Origin: JAIQGF01 sp051006995 | GTDB taxonomy: Bacteria; Acidobacteriota; Terriglobia; Terriglobales; Acidobacteriaceae | Assembly (NCBI GenBank): GCA_051006995.1 | Contig: JBPCSQ010000003.1 | Coordinates: 1-64,000, forward strand | Length of the DNA: 64,000 bases | Reading direction: 5' to 3' | Shown here: positions 9,349-21,342 of the stretch, one piece after another | Numbering within the stretch: the first letter of the stretch is position 1 | Layout of the letters: every line of letters begins with the position of its first letter | The notes under the pieces: model-generated | Database searches by the model: none | What the model was told of the DNA's origin: nothing | Seen by the model: only the letters and a program-made list of their open reading frames with translations | Translations under genes and position numbers: made by a program

Positions 9349-9425
<77 letters not shown>

Positions 9426-9498
9426 TTCTTTCGTCCTCAAATCAAATACCGAAGCGCAGAGGCACCCGTTGGCTGCAGTGACCAGTCCGTCGCCCCAT

Positions 9499-10854
9499 TC
9501 ATGAAGACACCGTATCGCAGATGGCATCGTGGCGCGTGTACTTCAGAATCCAGGCCATCGACAGCGCGAATATCGATAGGAAAACGAAGACGATAAACCC
9601 TATCTGGTAGCCGCGTTTACCCAGATCCGACACGGCAAAGCCCATGATCGGCGGCAGCACGAAGCCGCCGAGCGCGCCGAGTCCGCCGACCCATCCCGCG
9701 GCGCCACCAACCGCGTGTGGGACCGCCTGCGGTACCAGTTTGAAGACGGCCGCGTTGCATACGCCCATGCCGATGGCCAGCAGGATCTCACCTGGTAACG
9801 CGAGTTCAAATTGCGTGGAACCGGTCATGACCAGCGCGCCGACCATCATGACCAGCAGCGCGAGGATGGCCGTGTTCTCGCCGCCTTCCCGCAGATGGTC
9901 GGAGATCACGCCGCCGAGAATGCGGACCAGCGAAGTCAGGATCGAATAGAGCGCGGTGAGCATGCCCGCGGTCACGGCGCTCACGCCGAAATAAGATTTC
10001 CAGTAGGTCGGCAGCCAAGCGGTCAGCGCGATGAATCCGCCGAAGGTGGTGAAGTACACCCACACCAGCGCCCACGTCTTCCACACACGAGCCGAAATCC
10101 TGAGGCTGTCTCTCAAGCTGCCGACCGGAAACAGCGACTGGCCGTAACCCGCGGCCAATGCGCGGGCCTCCGCCTGCGCGATTCCACGTGCACGCAACTG
10201 AAAGTACGGAGAGTTCTTCCCGAGGACGAAGTACAGCACCGTGCCGACGGCAAGGAACGCTAGCCATGCGAGGTACGCGCGCGAAAGTTGCAGCCGTAGC
10301 AAAGCGATCGGCAGCAGAATCGAGAAGATCCCGGGCGCGAGATTGCCGACGCCAGCGTAAATGGCCAGCGCCTTGCCTTGGTTTGCCTGTGGGAACCAGT
10401 ACGACACCTGGCTGATGCCGACGGAGAATGTAGCAATGCCACACCCGCAGAGAACGCCGAGCGCAAGCAATATCGGGTACATCCCGCGCGAAAGGTGGTC
10501 CGGATACATAGTCCAGACCACCAGCAGCAACCCGGCCATGCCGATGACCGAGAGCGTCAGCAGCACCAGGAACGGTTTGCGCCCGCCGGTGGTGTCCACC
10601 CATGCGGAAAAGGGAATGCGCAGCAGCGATCCGGAAAGCGCCGGCATGGCCACCAGGAATGCAACCATCATGGGCGAGAGGTGCATGACCTCCTGAAACC
10701 GTCCGGCCGTTGGCCCAAACAGCGCGACCCCGGCGAAGCCGAAGAAGAATCCCAAGGTGGCGGCGAGCAGCGCGCGACCGGGCGTTCCGCTGAGCTGCGG
10801 TGCGGTTGCCAATTTTTCGGTTGTCAGGGCGTCAGTTTCCGTCGCGACACTCAT
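9499..10854 (-). CDS. narK: Nitrate/nitrite MFS transporter
   Basis: A 451-residue, about 12-span MFS protein of the nitrate/nitrite porter family. Both family signatures are present: GMGVCNAAVFKLVP (about residues 360-373) and GGAAGWVGGLGALGGFVLPP (about 380-400). The substrate-binding arginine of TM2 is in SLLRIPFS. It would import nitrate or exchange nitrate and nitrite for the cytoplasm-facing NarG. It is the last gene of the nar-act operon, starting 8 bases after the actF stop, and it ends 74 bp before the tRNA-Pro 3' end, at the island edge. Whether it is a NarK1 symporter or NarK2 antiporter cannot be decided from this sequence. Confidence 0.92.
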   Translation of the reverse strand: MSVATETDALTTEKLATAPQLSGTPGRALLAATLGFFFGFAGVALFGPTAGRFQEVMHLSPMMVAFLVAMPALSGSLLRIPFSAWVDTTGGRKPFLVLLTLSVIGMAGLLLVVWTMYPDHLSRGMYPILLALGVLCGCGIATFSVGISQVSYWFPQANQGKALAIYAGVGNLAPGIFSILLPIALLRLQLSRAYLAWLAFLAVGTVLYFVLGKNSPYFQLRARGIAQAEARALAAGYGQSLFPVGSLRDSLRISARVWKTWALVWVYFTTFGGFIALTAWLPTYWKSYFGVSAVTAGMLTALYSILTSLVRILGGVISDHLREGGENTAILALLVMMVGALVMTGSTQFELALPGEILLAIGMGVCNAAVFKLVPQAVPHAVGGAAGWVGGLGALGGFVLPPIMGFAVSDLGKRGYQIGFIVFVFLSIFALSMAWILKYTRHDAICDTVSS

Positions 10855-10862
10855 GACTTCTC

Positions 10863-12029
10863 CTAAGCGTGGTAGTGCAGGCTCTCCTGCAAGTAGGGAT
10901 CACGCGCCGGTACGAGCGGCCGCCGCCGCACGACTCGAAGGAATGAGAAGACAAACACTCCACTGCCGGCGATCAGTAACCCGATTTCAATCGCGCCGAT
11001 GGGCCATTTCATGCCGACGAACTGGGGCATGATCATCAGGTAGAGGTCCAGCCAACGTCCGGCCAGTAGGACAACGCAGACCTTCGCCAGCACTGCGGGA
11101 TTCTGCTTGTTGCGGCGAGGAAGGAGCGCGAAGAAAGGGCCGACCCAGTTCAACACCATATCGAGGATGAACAGCGATCCCCAGTAGCCGTGCAGGCGTG
11201 AGACAAAGTACGTGGTCTCTTCCGGAATGTTGGCGTACCAGATGAGCATGTACTGGCTGAACCACAGGTACATCCAAAACGTGCTGAAGGCGAACAGGAG
11301 CTTGCCGACGTCGTGAAGGTGGTCGGAGGTAATCACCGCTGAGAGGCCGCTGTTGTTACGCAGCCACAGCAGAAGCAGCGTCAGCGCCGCAAGCCCGCCG
11401 ACAAACAGGCCGGCAAAGTTGTAACTGGCGAAGATGGTGCTGTACCACTGCGGCTCCAGCGACATGATCCAGTCGTAGGTTGCGAGCCAGAAGGAAAAAC
11501 CGAACAGCACGACGAACACCGCGGAGATTCGCGCCGCGTTGCGTGTGTGCCGAGCACTGCCGTCCTCATCCTGGCGCGCCGAGGCGCGCAGCAGCAGCAT
11601 GATCAATCCGGACCAGAGCAGCAGGAAGAAAATTGCGCGGCCACGGAAGAACGTCAGGCTGAGCCACCAGTGGCGGAACGCAGGAACGTGCTCGCCACCT
11701 ACCGACGTCCACGGATACAGAGAAGGGTGAAGGAATAAAACCACGAGAAGGCCAGCGCCGCCGATGGGCAGCAGCTTCGCCATGGCTTCGGGAACGCGTC
11801 GAAAGGCAATCGCCCAGTGAGCGCCGACGACGTGCTGCATGGCAATGAACACAGCTCCGGCTAATGAGAGGCTGAGCAAGAAGAAACTCACCAGCAGCAG
11901 GTTGGGCCAGAAGCGATTCGGCTGCGCGACAACGCCGGCCGATGCGATAGCGGCACCGACGACGATTAACACCCTGAGCCGCAGCGCCACCCGGCGAGTG
12001 CCTTTGAGCTTCAACTCTGAAATATTCAT
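10863..12029 (-). CDS. actF: Alternative complex III subunit ActF
   Basis: A 388-residue polytopic membrane protein with about 10 predicted spans, lacking cofactor motifs. It matches the ActF role by its size, membrane topology and position directly after the cytochrome subunit ActE. Characteristic segments include FRHWWLSLTFF and WFSQYMLIWYANIPEET. In alternative complex III, ActF is one of two NrfD-like/quinol-oxidoreductase membrane subunits that may take part in quinol handling and charge translocation. Its ATG at 12029 overlaps the actE stop by four bases. It is followed 8 bp later by narK rather than by cytochrome oxidase genes, which is unusual for an act cluster. Confidence 0.85.
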   Translation of the reverse strand: MNISELKLKGTRRVALRLRVLIVVGAAIASAGVVAQPNRFWPNLLLVSFFLLSLSLAGAVFIAMQHVVGAHWAIAFRRVPEAMAKLLPIGGAGLLVVLFLHPSLYPWTSVGGEHVPAFRHWWLSLTFFRGRAIFFLLLWSGLIMLLLRASARQDEDGSARHTRNAARISAVFVVLFGFSFWLATYDWIMSLEPQWYSTIFASYNFAGLFVGGLAALTLLLLWLRNNSGLSAVITSDHLHDVGKLLFAFSTFWMYLWFSQYMLIWYANIPEETTYFVSRLHGYWGSLFILDMVLNWVGPFFALLPRRNKQNPAVLAKVCVVLLAGRWLDLYLMIMPQFVGMKWPIGAIEIGLLIAGSGVFVFSFLRVVRRRPLVPARDPYLQESLHYHA

Positions 12030-12637
12030 GGCTGGCCCCCGGCAATAGTCGCCCGCTTAGCCGCGGCTTTCGCGGCGGTCGCCTGCAGATCTCTCACATA
12101 GGCGATCACGTTCCATCGATCCAAGCGCGAAAGCTGGCTTGCGTAAGACGGCATGTTGTTCTGTCCGTAGGTGAGGACGTGGAACAGTTGCCCGTCTTTC
12201 ATTTGGGCTGCGTGCGGCGCGGTGAGCGGCGGAGGCGGAGGCACGCCGCGCTGCGTCACCGGTCCATTTCCCGCGCCGGCAGCGCCATGGCAAACGGCGC
12301 AGTAATTGGCAAAGACCATCGCGCCGCGGCTGGTGGCCTGTTGCGAACCGGAGGGAATCGGAGTGCTTAGTTCCCGCCCGGCGCGCAGCGCGTCCTCAGG
12401 CGTGGAAGAGTAGTGCAGCGGCATGTACCCACGAGCGATGCCGCCGTCCGGCGGTTTCTGCAAAGTGGAGCGGTTGGTGAAGTTCGGATTCTGAGAAAAA
12501 GCGTTGTAGCGTTCACCATGCGCCATTTGCGGCAGGAATTCGTAATTCGGTCGCCCGGCGTCGTTGCGGACGATCCAGTTCGCGCCGATCAAACTGACTA
12601 CGGCGAGCAGCAGCACGATGTTGACGGCAATCCGCAT
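12026..12637 (-). CDS. actE: Alternative complex III monoheme cytochrome c (ActE)
   Basis: A 203-residue membrane-anchored c-type cytochrome. An N-terminal hydrophobic helix (residues 2-20) precedes a periplasmic domain with one CxxCH motif (YCAVCHGAAG, about residue 114) and a downstream Met ligand candidate in NNMPSYA (about 160). This is the size and composition expected for ActE, which passes electrons from the complex to a soluble or membrane acceptor. A proline run (GVPPPPPLT) is family-typical. It overlaps actF by four bases, and its ATG at 12637 abuts the actD stop. In this cluster the natural acceptor could be the NarC-like diheme cytochrome, which is inference. Confidence 0.88.
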   Translation of the reverse strand: MRIAVNIVLLLAVVSLIGANWIVRNDAGRPNYEFLPQMAHGERYNAFSQNPNFTNRSTLQKPPDGGIARGYMPLHYSSTPEDALRAGRELSTPIPSGSQQATSRGAMVFANYCAVCHGAAGAGNGPVTQRGVPPPPPLTAPHAAQMKDGQLFHVLTYGQNNMPSYASQLSRLDRWNVIAYVRDLQATAAKAAAKRATIAGGQP

Positions 12638-13160
12638 TACCGCTCCTCCGTGATTTGCTCTTCGACGGCAACCGCATTATGACCACGGAACATGCGCTCG
12701 ACTTCGTCGACATCGAAGGTGGAATCGCTTTGCTCCAGCACGACGGCGAAGCGGTCGTCAGTAACACCGGGCATGGGGAGAACGGCGCGTTTGCCGGGCC
12801 GCAAGCGGCAGACGATGAGGAACGCCAGCACCGCCGTAACACCGGCGCCCAAGACCATGACTTCGAACGTCACTGGCACAAAAGCAGGTAAAGAGTTGAA
12901 CGGCTTGCCGCCTACATTGATCGGCCAGTCGACGGCAGTGGTCCAGAACTCGAACCAGACCTTCAGAGCGGCGAAAGCCAACCCCATGGCAAACACGATC
13001 CACGGCAGCCGCGATGGAGCCAGTCCCATCGCGTCCTCAATACCGTGAACAGCGTACGGGCCGTAAACATCCACGATCTTCAACCCGCCGCGGCGGGACG
13101 CGCGAATGGCGTCGATCGTGTCGTGCTCGTTGTCGAACACGCCGATGATTACGCGGCGGC

Positions 13161-13164
<4 letters not shown>
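12637..13164 (-). CDS. actD: Alternative complex III subunit ActD (DUF3341)
   Basis: A 175-residue protein with the DUF3341 signature. The N-terminal ferredoxin-like part begins MSRRVIIGVFDNEHDTIDAI and carries YGPYAVHGIEDAMGL; two membrane spans follow (about 60-80 and 100-120) and then a C-terminal domain ending near the cytoplasmic face. ActD is a structural membrane subunit without cofactors. The start at 13164 is chosen because it makes an ATGA overlap with the actC stop; the ORF itself is open further upstream inside actC. The gene order actA-B-C-D-E-F is exactly that of characterised alternative complex III operons. Confidence 0.88.
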
Positions 13165-17736
<4,572 letters not shown>

Positions 17737-17747
17737 AGCTCTCCCCT

Positions 17748-18542
17748 TCAGTAGTGGCACGTCTGGCAATCGGTGGACGCATACACGCGTCGGATTACTG
17801 GCTTCATACCAACGGCCGCTGGCGCCGGCGCCGACGTGAAATCTCCTTTGCCATCCAGGCCGGCGCGATCGACGCCGCGGTGGCAATTGACGCACCATCC
17901 CATGCTGAGGTCCTGTACCTGTCGCACGCGCTCCATCGTCTCAACTGGTCCATGACAGCTCTGGCATGCAACTCCGGCATTCACGTGGGGACGATGGTCG
18001 AAGTAGACAAAATCAGGAACGTTGTGGATCTTGACCCAGGCAATGGGAGTTGACGGTTGATGATCGCTGGTCGAAGGTATTGCCGATTGTCGATTGCCGG
18101 TTGGCGATTTCGCCGCGGGATCGAAGCCGACGGCCGTATACAGCTTTTGAATTTCGGTGGAGACAATGAGGCGGGAGGCGCGGCTTTCTTTCTTTGCCTG
18201 CTCGTCTTCGGCGCGCACCGCACCCATGGGAGCGCTCACGAAACGGTGACAGTTCATGCATACGTTGGCGGCCGGTATGCCTGCGTGGCGGCTGCGTTCC
18301 GCGCCCGAATGGCAGTACAGGCATTGCACCTGGAGCTCGCCCGCGTGCAGCCGGTGCGAAAATGCGATGGGCTGGGTGGGCTCGTAGCCAATCTGGTTTC
18401 CGGGTAGGTGCGTCGAGCCGAGCTTCGGCGCCAGCGCCAACAGTCCAAAGCCGACCGCTACCAACAACACAATGGTGATGGCGGGGCTGCCGGCCAGCCG
18501 CGCCAGCGGACAATTCGCCCGATGCTGTTCAAACCACGCCAT
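17748..18542 (-). CDS. actA: Alternative complex III pentaheme cytochrome c (ActA)
   Basis: A 264-residue protein with an N-terminal membrane anchor (about residues 22-40) and five CxxCH motifs (CLYCH, CMNCH, CQSCH, CVNCH, CQTCH), which is the heme count of ActA. It forms the periplasmic electron wire of alternative complex III together with ActE. Between hemes 2 and 3 is an unusual 21-residue Ser/Pro/Thr-rich stretch encoded by nine tandem heptamers (18049-18111); 63 bp keeps the frame. The ATG at 18542 lies two bases after the narI stop, tying the act genes to nar translation. Confidence 0.92.
   Translation of the reverse strand: MAWFEQHRANCPLARLAGSPAITIVLLVAVGFGLLALAPKLGSTHLPGNQIGYEPTQPIAFSHRLHAGELQVQCLYCHSGAERSRHAGIPAANVCMNCHRFVSAPMGAVRAEDEQAKKESRASRLIVSTEIQKLYTAVGFDPAAKSPTGNRQSAIPSTSDHQPSTPIAWVKIHNVPDFVYFDHRPHVNAGVACQSCHGPVETMERVRQVQDLSMGWCVNCHRGVDRAGLDGKGDFTSAPAPAAVGMKPVIRRVYASTDCQTCHY
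18049..18111. repeat. Nine tandem heptamers inside actA
   Basis: The plus strand reads as consecutive seven-base words of the type GTTGATG, CGATTGT, CGATTGC, CGGTTGG. The total is 63 bp, so it inserts 21 residues (about 144-164 of ActA) without a frameshift. Confidence 0.7.
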
Positions 18543-18544
18543 GG

Positions 18545-19273
18545 TTATCTAGCTCTCGTCGCCGCAACTCGGCCGCGCATGAACGCAGGAATTTTCCGAA
18601 TGCCGTACCAGCGCACGACTTCCGGCTTTCGCCACAAATAAGGGAAAGGAGCCACCAGCACATGGACCAGGCGTGTGAACGGGAACAACAGTACGATCAG
18701 CCAACCGTTTACCAGGTGCAGCTTGATCATCCATGGCACGGTTGTGATGTAAGCGACATCGGGACTGAAACGGAAAATTGAACGGATGTACGGCGATGCC
18801 GACGCCGCATACCACGAAGTACCCCAGGGGTGAAACACGGCTACGTAAATTCCCGCTATCACCTGCACCAGCAGGAGAATTTCGATCAACCAGTCTGCGA
18901 TGCTGGTCACACGGCGCGTGCGCGAGAAATGTGCGCGGCGCTCCATGGTTCCGAGCAGTCCGACCAGCGTCATCAGCGCGAACGCGAGCGCGGAAATTTC
19001 CAGGACATAGAGCCGCAGCGGCACCGAGTTCCATAGCAGGATGTATTTGGGGATGAGCAGTCCGACGAGGTGGCCGAACAGAATCATGATGATGCCGTAG
19101 TGAAACGCCACCACGCCCCAGAAGTGCCGCTCATTTTCCATGAATTGCGACGACAGACTGGAGTACGTAAATGGCGCCTTGCGGTAGCGCATGATGGTGC
19201 CGAGGAAAAAAATCAGTAGCGCCATATAGGGCAGCACCGCGAACAGCAGCAAATTCAGAATGGTGACGTTCAT
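18545..19273 (-). CDS. narI: Respiratory nitrate reductase gamma subunit
   Basis: A 242-residue, five-span cytochrome b. It begins MNVTILNLLLFAVLPYMALL and carries the two pairs of heme-ligand histidines expected in NarI: HYGIIMILFGH in the second span, and HLVNGW with RLVH in the fifth. It oxidises quinol on the periplasmic side and passes electrons to NarH. The ORF is open to 19762, but that extension is antisense-frame overlap with narJ; the ATG at 19273 gives a full-length family member and lies 11 bases after the narJ stop. Length agrees with the usual 225-245 residues. Confidence 0.92.
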   Translation of the reverse strand: MNVTILNLLLFAVLPYMALLIFFLGTIMRYRKAPFTYSSLSSQFMENERHFWGVVAFHYGIIMILFGHLVGLLIPKYILLWNSVPLRLYVLEISALAFALMTLVGLLGTMERRAHFSRTRRVTSIADWLIEILLLVQVIAGIYVAVFHPWGTSWYAASASPYIRSIFRFSPDVAYITTVPWMIKLHLVNGWLIVLLFPFTRLVHVLVAPFPYLWRKPEVVRWYGIRKIPAFMRGRVAATRAR

Positions 19274-19284
19274 TGCATTCTCCG

Positions 19285-19830
19285 TCAGGCCAAAACACGC
19301 AGTTCGGCGCCAGCCGCGGCAGTTGAAAACTGAATTCCGGAAAAATCCGCAGCCAGCGTGTTTCGCACCGCGTCGAGGACGTGCTCGTAAGGATTCTTCT
19401 TGCCTTCGAACGCCGAGAGCATCTTTGCTATCGCCGGAAGCACGATGGCTTCGACAAAGTACTCCGCTTCCGCGGCCTCCATGCGGGGCACGAGCCGCAG
19501 CGCGTACGTGAGGTGATCGGGAAGTTCGGTACTTTCCGCGATGGCGTGCTTCCGCAGCAGCGCGCGAATCTTCACCAGCAGCAGGCCGCGGTCGTAGTTC
19601 TCGCCGAACAGGTGCCAGCCCATTTCCAGCGAGCACACGGGGCTGAGATCGAATGTGCCTATAAATAGTTCCTGTACCTGGCGCAGGTCGAGCGAGCGAA
19701 CGCTTTCGTGAAACAGCGCGACTTCGGCACCGGCAGGTCCCTCGCCGCATTCGGGGTGACAAGTACGAAATGTTCGCCCGTCAGGGTACGAGAGCAGCGT
19801 TGCCAGCGAGTTGTAGATTTCGGCGTTCAT
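19285..19830 (-). CDS. narJ: Nitrate reductase assembly chaperone
   Basis: A 181-residue helical chaperone for molybdenum-cofactor insertion into NarG. MNAEIYNSLATLLSYPD at the N-terminus and LFIGTFDLSPVCSLEMGWHL in the middle are NarJ-like. The ATG at 19830 forms a TGATG junction with the narH stop. Residues 20-35 (FRTCHPECGEGPAG) are odd for NarJ: they are encoded by a copy of the genome's dispersed GGTCCCTCG...TGACA repeat (19736-19761), which appears to have been inserted in frame. Whether the loop is tolerated cannot be told, but the flanking helices look intact. Confidence 0.88.
   Translation of the reverse strand: MNAEIYNSLATLLSYPDGRTFRTCHPECGEGPAGAEVALFHESVRSLDLRQVQELFIGTFDLSPVCSLEMGWHLFGENYDRGLLLVKIRALLRKHAIAESTELPDHLTYALRLVPRMEAAEAEYFVEAIVLPAIAKMLSAFEGKKNPYEHVLDAVRNTLAADFSGIQFSTAAAGAELRVLA
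19736..19761 (-). repeat. Dispersed repeat copy inside narJ
   Basis: Begins GGTCCCTCGCCGC and ends CGGGGTGACA. It matches the ends of the intergenic copies at 3468-3512 and 57501-57540 and encodes an atypical loop of NarJ. Confidence 0.5.
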
Positions 19831-21323
19831 CACATTCCCCGCTGCGGGCCGGCAACGAATCCGAATCCCGCGCTCGCTTTGTGCTCCATCGGGTCTTCCA
19901 TCATTTCCAGGGCTTCCTCGCGGTGCATCGGCGGGATGACAAAGCGGTCGTCGAAGGTGCACAGCGACGTGAGCTTGTAGATCTCTTCGGCTTCTTCGAC
20001 CGAGCAATCGGCCTCCGCGAGCATGCGCTGTGCGGTCTCCATGGTGACGTCGCCGACTGTGACCGCGCGCCGGTACCAGCGCACCGCCTTCTGCTTGCGA
20101 AGCGCATAACGAACTTTGCTTTCCTGGCCCGCGCCGAGCAGTTTAGCTAGATATGCCACCGGCACACGCGAGGACTCGATGTCGTGGAACAAGTCAGTTG
20201 TGTTGTGATCGATCACGTCGTCGATCTTGCTGGACATCACCGGAGACATCGGCGGCACGTAGAACAGCATCGGCAGCGTGCGGAATTCCAGGTGTGGCGG
20301 CAGCGCCAGCTTCCATTCCTTGACGAACTTGTAGATGGGAGATTTTTGTGCGGACTCGATGACCGACGGGTGCACGCCGTTTTCTTCCGCAGCGGCGATT
20401 ACGAGCGGATCCCAGGGATCCAGGATCAACGAACGTTGTCCTTCGATGAGCTGGTCGTCCGGAAGACTGGCGACTTCTTCGATCCGCGACGCGTCGTAGA
20501 GCAGCACGCCCAGGTAACGAATCCGCCCGACGCACGAGTGAAAACAGGCCGGCGCCTGCCCAGTTTCCAAGCGAGGGAAGCACAGGATGCACTTTTCGCT
20601 CTTGCCGGTGGACCAGTTGAAGAACGTTTTCTTATAAGGACACGCGGCCACACATGCACGCCACCCGCGGCAGCGCTTCTGGTCGATGAGCACGATCCCA
20701 TCTTCTCCGCGTTTGTAGAGCGCACCCGACGGGCACGCCGCGACGCACGACGGGTTCAGGCAGTGGTTGCAGATTCGCGGGAAGTAGAAGAAGACCAGGC
20801 GTTCGGTGGCGAACAACTGCTGTCTTTGCTCCTCGGTCAGGCCGGTGAGATTCGGATCGTTCTGCGCATACACCGGCGAGCCGCCGAGGTCATCATCCCA
20901 ATTCGGCCCGGCCTCGATGTTGATGTACTCGCCCGTGACCATGGAGATGGGTCGGGCGGTCGGCTGGTCCGCACCCTCCGGAGCATTGAATAGGTTCTGG
21001 TAGTCGTAGGTCCATGGCTCGTAATAATCGTCCATGGTCGGCTGGCTGGGGTTGTGGAAGATGTTGAACAGCGCCTTCGACTTGTCGGGACTCGACTTGA
21101 GCCGAATGCCGCCGTTATGTTTCTCCCACCCGCCGCGATACTTCTCCTGGTCTTCCCACGTGGTCGGATAGCCTGTCCCGGGCTTCGTTTCTACGTTGTT
21201 CCACCACATGTATTCCGTGCCCTTGCGATCGGTCCAGATGTTCTTGCAGGCGATCGAGCAGGTGTGGCAGCCAATGCACTTGTCGAGGTGGAAAACCATC
21301 GAAATTTGAGAGCGAACATTCAT
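19830..21323 (-). CDS. narH: Respiratory nitrate reductase beta subunit
   Basis: A 497-residue iron-sulphur protein that carries electrons from NarI to NarG. Four cysteine groups are present: CIGCHTCSIACKNIW near the N-terminus, then CNHCLNPSCVAACP, CRGWRACVAACP and CILCFPRLETGQAPACFHSC. The CRGW motif, with Trp in place of Cys, specifies the [3Fe-4S] cluster FS4, as in other NarH. The ATG at 21323 lies about 20 bases after the narG stop. Length and cluster order are standard for the membrane-bound Nar enzyme rather than the nitrite oxidoreductase NxrB, although the two families are related. Confidence 0.95.
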   Translation of the reverse strand: MNVRSQISMVFHLDKCIGCHTCSIACKNIWTDRKGTEYMWWNNVETKPGTGYPTTWEDQEKYRGGWEKHNGGIRLKSSPDKSKALFNIFHNPSQPTMDDYYEPWTYDYQNLFNAPEGADQPTARPISMVTGEYINIEAGPNWDDDLGGSPVYAQNDPNLTGLTEEQRQQLFATERLVFFYFPRICNHCLNPSCVAACPSGALYKRGEDGIVLIDQKRCRGWRACVAACPYKKTFFNWSTGKSEKCILCFPRLETGQAPACFHSCVGRIRYLGVLLYDASRIEEVASLPDDQLIEGQRSLILDPWDPLVIAAAEENGVHPSVIESAQKSPIYKFVKEWKLALPPHLEFRTLPMLFYVPPMSPVMSSKIDDVIDHNTTDLFHDIESSRVPVAYLAKLLGAGQESKVRYALRKQKAVRWYRRAVTVGDVTMETAQRMLAEADCSVEEAEEIYKLTSLCTFDDRFVIPPMHREEALEMMEDPMEHKASAGFGFVAGPQRGM

Positions 21324-21342
21324 CGGATGAATCCTCAGTCGC

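Noticed and set aside
17737..17898. Longer start for actB
   Set aside because: The extension overlaps actA, and the GTG at 17736 has a good ribosome-binding site and begins at the known extended Tat motif.
19274..19762. N-terminal extension of narI
   Set aside because: It overlaps narJ out of frame and adds Arg/Ser-rich sequence with no NarI similarity; the ATG at 19273 gives a full-length protein.
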